From Caldifarciminota bacterium (GTDB lineage Bacteria > Hydrothermota > Tepidihabitantia > Tepidihabitantales > Tepidihabitantaceae): a DNA stretch of 7,886 nucleotides. The stretch's first letter is position 1; each line of letters begins with the position of its first letter. Under the pieces are notes generated by a model, which saw nothing but the letters and a program-made list of their open reading frames with translations, did no database searches and had not been told where the DNA came from. Position numbers and translations under genes: made by a program. Below are positions 1-4,758 of this stretch, piece by piece. The DNA lies in assembly GCA_016935775.1 (NCBI GenBank), contig JAFGQF010000172.1:1-7886 (forward strand), in the 5' to 3' direction.

Positions 1-1955
1 CCGACCGCCACCGAGTCCACGACCCGGCTGGTGGCGCCGTCAATCACCGACAAACTGCGCGAGCCCGAGTTGGCCACCCAGAGCTCGCCGCGCTGCGCGT
101 CCCAGGCCAGCGCCGTGGGGTTCGAGCCCACCGCCAGGGTCGCCACGACCGAATCGCTTGCCGCGTCGATGACCGTCACCGAGCCGCCCAGGAAGTCGGC
201 GGTGTAGACCAGGTCCTGGTCCGGGTTCCACGCCAGGTCCTGCGGCCGCTCGCCGACGGCCAGCACCTTGATGACCGTGTCCGGCAGCGGCGGCGCGACC
301 ACCCGGAAGGTGTCGCTCGTCGCTGACCGGCTCTGGCTCATGCGGTACGCGGTCACCTCGACGCGGGCGAGGTTGGTCACGGGCTGGGGCACGGTCCAGT
401 CGAAACTGCCCGGCACGAGGGTAAGGCCCTGCCGAATCCACTCGCCGGTGCCCGCGTGGTAGCGGACCACCGCCGAGTCGAACCCGTCGGTGCCCCCGGT
501 CCAGGTGATGACCTGGCTCGAACCCACCTGCCAGCGCGTGTCCCGGGTCGGACTGGTGATGGTGATGTCGGACGGCCGGAGCGTATCGGTTATCACGAAC
601 CGCTCGCTCGTCCCCGCCTCGAACCGGCCGTCGGCAAACGCCCGCACCTCGATTCGGGCGTCGGGCGTCGCGCCGGCCACGGTCCAGTCGAGCTCGCCCG
701 GCTCGGTCGCCCGCGCCTGGCGCGACCACGAGCCGCCGTTGTCGCTCGAGAAGAACACCACCGTCGAATCCGCCCCGTCGGCGGGCAGACCCGCGCCGCG
801 CGCCGTCCTCGCCGGCCTGCCCGTCCTGACGTCTGGCTTCAGTATTCTGACCTCTGACTTCTGACTTGCTCCGCCGTCCGTTCCCCCGTTCCACGTAATC
901 GTCTGCCGCGAGCCCTCGCGCCAGCTCGTGCCCTGGGCCGGGCTGGTGACGACGATTTCGGCCATCGTCGCGAACGGCCAGAGCGGACCCGCGGTCGTGT
1001 CGCCCGCGCGGTCCCGGGCCACGACCCGCCAGTAGTATGCGGTGGCCGGCTCGAGCCCGGTCGGCGTGAACCGAGGCTCGCCCAGGTTCTGCGCGACCCG
1101 CGGCGGCGTGGTCGTCGTCCCGAAGTGGACGTCGTAGCCGACCGTGTCGAGCGGGTCCGGGTCGCCGCCCTGCCAGGACAGCGTCGCCTGCCGGGTGCGG
1201 CCGGTCGCGCCGGAGTCCGGGGTCGGGTTCGACGGCACGTTGGGCGGCCGGTTGGTGTCGCTCGGCGCCGCGGTGGTGAAACTCCACACCGGGCCCGGGG
1301 TCGTGTCGCCGTGGCTGTCGAAACTCCTCACCTGCCAGTAGTAAAGCGACTGGCAGGCCAGGCCCGGCGGGTCCCAGGTGGTATCGCCCAGGCCGGCCTG
1401 GGCCAGCGGCGGCGGCGAGTTGGTGCCGAGGTGGACGTCGTACCGGACGATGTCGCCCGAGTCCGGGTCCCCGCCGCTCCAGCGTAGCACGACCGCTGTG
1501 TCAATGCTGCTCAGGCCGTCCCCGGGCCATGGCGAACCCGGCACGTTCGGCGGCCGGTTGGTGTCGGTCACCGCCCAGGTGGTGAAACTCCACACCGGCC
1601 CGGCCGTGCTGTCGCCGCGCGAATCGAAGGCAATGACCTGCCAGTAGTAAAGCGTCGAATAGTTCAGCCCGGTGGCGGTGTGGCGGGTGGTGTCCAGGCC
1701 GCGCGCGACCACCGGCGGCGGAACCGAGGCGCCCAGCAGCAGGTCGTAGCGGACGGTGTCGCCCGGGTTCGGGTCGCCGCCGTTCCACGAAAGCACCACC
1801 ACCGTGTCCTGGCGGATGGCCCCGCTGTCCGGGAATGGCCGCGAGGGGGTGTACGGCTGCTCGTTATTCTCCGGGTCGAGCGGGTTGTTCCAGACCCGGC
1901 AGCCCGACGGCACCAGCAGCGCGGCCGCCAGCAGTGCGAAGATGGGCCGGCGCAT
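1..1955 (-). CDS. Probable surface lipoprotein with FN3-like, KNH-like and beta-propeller repeats (C-terminus beyond window)
   Basis: The frame is open from ATG 1955 to the left edge, giving 651 visible residues. Residues 1-18 form a signal peptide ending PSG before Cys19. This is an imperfect lipobox (Pro at -3), but the following NPLDPEN stretch is typical of FN3-bearing lipoproteins, so an envelope lipoprotein is likely. Three FN3-like repeats follow (about 40-127, 134-229, 236-330), with GGDP motifs at 59, 161 and 263, exactly 102 residues apart, and a YYW core. Next come two Ig-like repeats resembling the KNH/Ser-Thr-rich family (about 332-456 and 461-553), each with a TSP...ITW pattern. 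From about 561, YVTN/YNCE-type propeller blades repeat every 42 residues (AVG at 566, 608 and 650) and continue off the window. The first KNH-like repeat carries a 33-residue insertion with atypical codons (363-395). The start lies 2 bp after the upstream stop with no clear Shine-Dalgarno site, suggesting translational coupling. No enzymatic residues are seen; a binding or adhesion role is inferred. Confidence 0.85.
   Translation of the reverse strand, partial: MRRPIFALLAAALLVPSGCRVWNNPLDPENNEQPYTPSRPFPDSGAIRQDTVVVLSWNGGDPNPGDTVRYDLLLGASVPPPVVARGLDTTRHTATGLNYSTLYYWQVIAFDSRGDSTAGPVWSFTTWAVTDTNRPPNVPGSPWPGDGLSSIDTAVVLRWSGGDPDSGDIVRYDVHLGTNSPPPLAQAGLGDTTWDPPGLACQSLYYWQVRSFDSHGDTTPGPVWSFTTAAPSDTNRPPNVPSNPTPDSGATGRTRQATLSWQGGDPDPLDTVGYDVHFGTTTTPPRVAQNLGEPRFTPTGLEPATAYYWRVVARDRAGDTTAGPLWPFATMAEIVVTSPAQGTSWREGSRQTITWNGGTDGGASQKSEVRILKPDVRTGRPARTARGAGLPADGADSTVVFFSSDNGGSWSRQARATEPGELDWTVAGATPDARIEVRAFADGRFEAGTSERFVITDTLRPSDITITSPTRDTRWQVGSSQVITWTGGTDGFDSAVVRYHAGTGEWIRQGLTLVPGSFDWTVPQPVTNLARVEVTAYRMSQSRSATSDTFRVVAPPLPDTVIKVLAVGERPQDLAWNPDQDLVYTADFLGGSVTVIDAASDSVVATLAVGSNPTALAWDAQRGELWVANSGSRSLSVIDGATSRVVDSVAV
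782..823. repeat. Inverted repeat within the lipoprotein-gene insertion
   Basis: CGGGCAG (782-788) and CTGCCCG (817-823) are perfect 7-bp inverted copies with a 28-bp G+C-rich spacer. They sit beside the 7-bp tandem array and inside the 99-bp segment that is absent from the paralogous domain. They may be part of the same inserted element, but chance cannot be excluded. Confidence 0.4.
825..866 (-). repeat. Degenerate 7-bp tandem repeat inside the lipoprotein gene
   Basis: Read on the minus strand, six 7-bp units run from 866 down to 825. Two exact AGTCAGA units come first (866-853), then GGTCAGA (852-846), then three more diverged units. Three units equal 21 bp, so translation yields a 7-residue periodic peptide: SQKSEVR followed by ILKPDVR. 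Codons such as AGT, TCA, AGA, ATA and CCA are rare elsewhere in the gene, suggesting inserted repetitive DNA. Confidence 0.7.
1025..1838 (-). repeat. Three 306-bp repeats encoding the FN3-like domains
   Basis: Three units of 102 codons each encode the FN3-like domains. The first two units share exact DNA tracts, for example 21 identical bases at 1272-1292 and 1578-1598, and a shared tract at 1329-1347 and 1635-1653, each pair exactly 306 bp apart. The third unit aligns but is more diverged. This points to tandem duplication, with the first two units the most recent pair. Confidence 0.75.
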
Positions 1956-1957
1956 CG

Positions 1958-3001
1958 CTAGAAGACCAGGTAGGCGCCGAGGCTGAGAACCCCGACCGTC
2001 CCGGCGATGTTGCGCAGCCAGTCGTAAAGCTGGGTCTGCTCCCGCAGCTTCTGGATGTCGGCCGAAGTGTATTCGGGTGGCTGTGCCTCCTGGTACTCGC
2101 GGTAGGCCAGCTCGCCCATCACCGCGCCCGCCACGCCGCCGGCCACGCCCGCCACCCCGAGCCAGAGGAATGCCGGCTTGCGCTCGCGGATCGCGGCCAT
2201 CGTCGCGAACACGTAGGCGGTGTCGCGCAGTTCGACCCGGGCCGACCCGGTCCAGTCACGGAAACCGGGATAGCTGAGCTTCAGCCGGTAGTTGGCCGGC
2301 GCCATCGTGCCGATGTAGTTGGTGTTGCCGACCCGCGTGCCGTCCACCTCGAGCGCGGCGCCGATCGGGTCCGACTCGACCCGCAGGAACCCGACCCTGC
2401 CGGTGAACGATATCGTCGTCAGGTTCACCGGCGCGTCCCGCGCGAGCACGATGGTCCGGACCTCGTCCGGGTAGCCGCCGAGCCGGGCGAGCAGGACGTG
2501 GCTGCCGAAACCGACGTCCTGGATTACCAGGCCCGAGTCGCCGGCAATCCCGGCCGGCTTGCCGTCGAGCAGCACCTCGGCGCCGGGCGGCACGGTCGTC
2601 ACGACAATCGTCCCATCCAGCTTCGGAATCACGAAGATGCCGTCGTAGCTTCGGTACCCGGCACGCGACAGCTCGATCGCGTGCTGGCCCGGGGCGAGGT
2701 CGGCAATCTCCAAAGGGGTCGTGCCCCGCGACCGGCCGTCCACCCGCACCGCGGCGCCCGCCGGGGTCGAGCGGATACTCACCACCCCGGACGCGACCGA
2801 AATATCGGCTCGCAGCTGGGGCAGGGTCCGCACCGCCGGCGGCGCGGCCTGCGCCGGGAAACGATAGCCGCAGTTCTTGCAGAACTGCACGTCGTCGCGG
2901 TTCGACTCGCCGCAGTTCGGGCAGGTCTTGGCGGCCAGACCCACCCCGACCAGCGCGACCAGGACAAGCACCAGCACGTTGCGGAATTTCCTGCTCGTCA
3001 C
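1958..3001 (-). CDS. Exported zinc-ribbon protein with three PEGA-like repeats and two C-terminal membrane segments
   Basis: This 347-residue protein starts at GTG 3001, chosen because GAGGAGG lies 4 nt upstream. Residues 1-23 have a basic start (TSRKFR) and a Val/Leu-rich core ending GLAA, consistent with a signal peptide or an N-terminal anchor. Immediately after is a four-cysteine ribbon (Cys27, Cys30, Cys41, Cys44; CPNCG...CKNCG). Three PEGA-like beta repeats follow at about 72-125, 130-187 and 204-259; each has a variant of S/T-x-P-x-G-A-x-(L/V)-x-(V/L)-D-G, then a G-x-Y/F turn. Hydrophobic segments lie at about 277-298 and 329-347, separated by a charged stretch. PEGA domains are usually found on the outer side of the cell envelope, often next to signalling kinases, which fits the neighbour upstream. 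A zinc ribbon placed after a signal peptide is odd, because such ribbons are normally cytoplasmic. The partner and ligand are unknown. It is the middle gene of the three-gene operon. Confidence 0.88.
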   Translation of the reverse strand: MTSRKFRNVLVLVLVALVGVGLAAKTCPNCGESNRDDVQFCKNCGYRFPAQAAPPAVRTLPQLRADISVASGVVSIRSTPAGAAVRVDGRSRGTTPLEIADLAPGQHAIELSRAGYRSYDGIFVIPKLDGTIVVTTVPPGAEVLLDGKPAGIAGDSGLVIQDVGFGSHVLLARLGGYPDEVRTIVLARDAPVNLTTISFTGRVGFLRVESDPIGAALEVDGTRVGNTNYIGTMAPANYRLKLSYPGFRDWTGSARVELRDTAYVFATMAAIRERKPAFLWLGVAGVAGGVAGAVMGELAYREYQEAQPPEYTSADIQKLREQTQLYDWLRNIAGTVGVLSLGAYLVF

Positions 3002-3005
3002 CTCG

Positions 3006-3012
3006 CCTCCTC
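3006..3012 (-). promoter_or_regulatory. Shine-Dalgarno site of the zinc-ribbon/PEGA gene
   Basis: On the minus strand GAGGAGG is followed by 4 nt and then GTG 3001. It lies in the 21-bp gap after the pseudokinase stop codon (3023-3025). It supports the GTG start and shows that this gene is translated independently within the operon. Confidence 0.85.
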
Positions 3013-3022
3013 GCTCAACGGT

Positions 3023-4540
3023 TCAAATCTCGTACCGGAACCCGCAGCGCGTGCAGAACTTCGCCCCGGGTTCGCGCCGGGCCCCGCATTCCGGGCAGCT
3101 CGCGCGACCCGCGGCCACGGCCAGGCTGATTGCGCTGCCCGACTCGACCCGCGCGCCAGGCCCCGGCTGCGAGCCGGTGACCTGGCCGGCCGGTACATCG
3201 TTGCTGTAAGTCGAATCCACCCGGGCGAGCCGGAGCCCGGCCCGGGCCGCCTCCTGCCGCGCCGCCTCGAGACTCAACCGGGCGAGCTCCGGCACCTTCA
3301 CCATCCCGGTGCTGACCACTACCTGCAGGGTTTCGCCCGCGCCCGCCCTGGCGCCCGGCGGCGGCTCCTGCTCCAGCACCTGGCCCGCGGGCAGGGTATC
3401 GTCCCGGTCGGCCGTCTTCACCAGCACAAGCTTGCCGCGCGCGGCCGCTTCCCGGGCCTGCTCCAGGCTGAGCCCGACCAAACGCGGCGCCTTCGCGCCG
3501 CGACCGCCGGCCAACAGCAGGACCACGACCACCACCGCGACCAGTCCTGCCGGGACTGCGACGAGTGCCACCGGGAACGGCCGCTTTCGCGCCCCGGCCG
3601 GCCGGACAGCGGCCGTCACCGGCTGCGGTTGAGGTCTTGCAGGCTGCTTCGGCGCCGGGCCGGCCGCCGGTTTCGGCTCGGGCCTCGCGGCCGGCTGCGG
3701 TTGCGGTCCCGCGGGCTGCTTTGGCGCCGGGCCGTTGGCCGGCTTCTTCAAGAGCGTCGCTTCTGTCTTCGGCTCCGACTTGCCGGCAGGCGCGGGCCGG
3801 CGCTTCGGCTCGGGCTTCTTCACGGGGTCGGGCCCGGCAACCTCACGCTTCACCCCGGGCTCGGGCCGGCGCCCGCTCATCACCCCGGGCATCGTGCCCT
3901 TGTAGTAACGCCGGTGACCTTCCTGCGGCTCGGGCTCGGGCTGGGGCTGGACCTGCGCCTTCGGCTCGGCGGCCGGCGGCGGAGTGCCCGCCGGCTGGGC
4001 GATGCTCGCCTGCTGCTCGCGCAGCTCGAGTTCGAGCGCCTCGCGCAGCTCCCCGGCCGTGCGGAACCGGTCGCCCGGATTCTTGGCCAGCGCGGTTACG
4101 ATGATCCGCTGCAGCCCGGCGGATATCCCGGGCCGGACGGACTGGGGCAACGGCGGCGTTCGCTTGACGTGGTCCTGGAGAACTTGGGAGCTCAACCCGC
4201 TGTCGAACGGCAGCTTGCCGGTCGCCGCCTCGTAGAGCGTGACCCCGAACGAGTAGATGTCGGAAGCGGCGGTCACCGGCCTCCTCTGGACCCGCTCCGG
4301 CGCCATGTACTTCGGCGTTCCAAGCCGCGCCGAGCCGAACCCGGCAAGCTGGTAACGCCCGCCCAGCGCCTTGACTATCTTCTCGGGCTTGACGTCGAGA
4401 TGGAGCTGGGCCTGGCCGTGGCCGGCCTCGAGCGAGCGCGCCACGTCAACAAACAGCTTCAGGATGTCGGGCTCGGGAACATAACCGCGCGCGGCCAGCA
4501 GGTCGCGCAGCGTCTGACCGGAGGCCGGGGAGTCAGCCAT
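3023..4540 (-). CDS. PASTA-domain pseudokinase (kinase C-lobe only) with membrane helix and C-terminal zinc ribbon
   Basis: 505 residues from ATG 4540. Residues about 7-170 match the C-lobe of Hanks-type Ser/Thr kinases: the helix after the hinge (GQTLRDLL), a catalytic loop HLDVKPEK (47-54), GFG (67-69) in place of DFG, MAPE (79-82), SDIYSFGV with Asp94, and a final GDRF with Arg158. The whole N-lobe is missing, so there is no glycine-rich loop or ATP-anchoring lysine. The catalytic-loop Asn is Lys54, the DFG Asp is Gly67, and only ten residues separate GFG from APE. Phosphotransfer is therefore unlikely. A Pro/Lys-rich linker (about 180-318) leads to one membrane helix (321-344) preceded by Arg/Lys, then two PASTA domains (about 351-412 and 414-478) that probably bind peptidoglycan outside the membrane, and a ribbon with Cys482, 485, 496 and 499. 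Earlier in-frame starts (TTG 4585, ATG 4561) fall within the proposed promoter boxes; an in-frame stop at 4631-4633 limits the frame. The frame is intact, so this looks like a retained pseudokinase rather than a decayed gene. Confidence 0.85.
   Translation of the reverse strand: MADSPASGQTLRDLLAARGYVPEPDILKLFVDVARSLEAGHGQAQLHLDVKPEKIVKALGGRYQLAGFGSARLGTPKYMAPERVQRRPVTAASDIYSFGVTLYEAATGKLPFDSGLSSQVLQDHVKRTPPLPQSVRPGISAGLQRIIVTALAKNPGDRFRTAGELREALELELREQQASIAQPAGTPPPAAEPKAQVQPQPEPEPQEGHRRYYKGTMPGVMSGRRPEPGVKREVAGPDPVKKPEPKRRPAPAGKSEPKTEATLLKKPANGPAPKQPAGPQPQPAARPEPKPAAGPAPKQPARPQPQPVTAAVRPAGARKRPFPVALVAVPAGLVAVVVVVLLLAGGRGAKAPRLVGLSLEQAREAAARGKLVLVKTADRDDTLPAGQVLEQEPPPGARAGAGETLQVVVSTGMVKVPELARLSLEAARQEAARAGLRLARVDSTYSNDVPAGQVTGSQPGPGARVESGSAISLAVAAGRASCPECGARREPGAKFCTRCGFRYEI
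3617..3733 (-). repeat. Two copies of a Pro/Lys-rich linker repeat in the pseudokinase gene
   Basis: The peptide GPAPKQPA(G/R)PQPQP occurs twice, 24 residues (72 bp) apart, encoded from 3733 and from 3661 downward on the minus strand. The two copies are also very similar in DNA. They lie in the low-complexity linker between the kinase-like domain and the membrane helix. Confidence 0.7.
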
Positions 4541-4556
4541 CGTCTTCGCCGCATTC

Positions 4557-4585
4557 AGCATAGCCGCGCCAGCTCGGGATGTCAA
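4557..4585 (-). promoter_or_regulatory. Sigma-70-type promoter of the pseudokinase operon
   Basis: On the minus strand TTGACA (4585-4580) is followed by a 17-bp spacer and TATGCT (4562-4557), which matches the -10 consensus at four of six positions. Predicted transcription starts near 4550, only about 10 nt before ATG 4540. That leaves a very short leader with only a weak GAAG-like ribosome site. If correct, the earlier in-frame TTG and ATG cannot be the start, because they lie inside the -35 and -10 boxes. Confidence 0.6.
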
Positions 4586-4615
4586 CCGCGCCCGTCCCCC
4601 CTGTCCCTGTTGACA
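4580..4615. promoter_or_regulatory. Divergent -35 boxes forming a 7-bp inverted repeat
   Basis: TGTCAAC (4580-4586) and GTTGACA (4609-4615) are perfect inverted copies separated by 22 bp. Each contains the -35 hexamer of one of the two divergent promoters. The arrangement could simply reflect two consensus promoters back to back, or it could also be a site for a regulator that controls both units together. Confidence 0.5.
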
Positions 4616-4637
4616 CCCGATGGTCGAGGTCTATAAT
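4610..4637 (+). promoter_or_regulatory. Consensus sigma-70-type promoter of the secreted-protein gene
   Basis: TTGACA at 4610-4615 and TATAAT at 4632-4637 are both perfect matches to the housekeeping consensus, separated by 16 bp. Such a match is unlikely by chance in DNA this G+C-rich. Transcription would begin near 4644, leaving a leader of about 115 nt before ATG 4759. That this lineage uses the standard consensus is assumed. Confidence 0.75.
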
Positions 4638-4672
4638 CAAATTGTCCGGGCGGCAAGGGATTGCACCTGGAC

Positions 4673-4694
4673 CGGCCGCAACGTGTCGCGGCTG
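4673..4694 (+). promoter_or_regulatory. Possible hairpin in the secreted-protein mRNA leader
   Basis: CGGCCGC (4673-4679) can pair with GCGGCTG (4688-4694) around an 8-nt loop, with one G-U pair. It lies within the predicted leader and well upstream of the Shine-Dalgarno site. No riboswitch family is recognised. Short G+C stems arise easily in such DNA, so the functional case is weak. Confidence 0.25.
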
Positions 4695-4747
4695 TATTGA
4701 AATACTTATGAAGGCAGCACCACCCGATTGCCCGGCACCGCAAACCT

Positions 4748-4754
4748 GAGGAGG
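4748..4754 (+). promoter_or_regulatory. Shine-Dalgarno site of the large secreted protein
   Basis: GAGGAGG is followed by 4 nt and then ATG 4759. It decides the start in favour of this ATG over the in-frame ATG at 4768, which would be 13 nt away. The same heptamer and spacing occur before GTG 3001, which supports both choices. Confidence 0.85.
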
Positions 4755-4758
4755 CCGT

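Noticed and set aside
40..1287. A 415-codon minus-strand frame overlapping the lipoprotein gene
   Set aside because: It is the +1/+2 shadow of the lipoprotein frame, shows no domain and is rich in Arg and Gly. The lipoprotein frame has three exact 102-residue repeats and stays open to the edge.
1835..4636. A 933-codon open frame on the plus strand, antisense to the pseudokinase and PEGA genes
   Set aside because: Its translation is Arg/Pro/Gly-rich low complexity with no domain, while the minus-strand frames there encode clear kinase-like, PASTA and PEGA domains. Long antisense frames are expected at this G+C content.
4694..4705. Short A+T-rich palindrome GTATTGAAATAC in the leader
   Set aside because: It allows only a four-pair stem and matches no known operator that I recognise, so it is too weak to call.
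4586..4758. A possible hidden kinase N-lobe upstream of the pseudokinase in another frame
   Set aside because: Only about 170 bp are available before the divergent gene, less than the roughly 240 bp needed, and they hold the promoters and the leader. No glycine-rich-loop pattern is visible.
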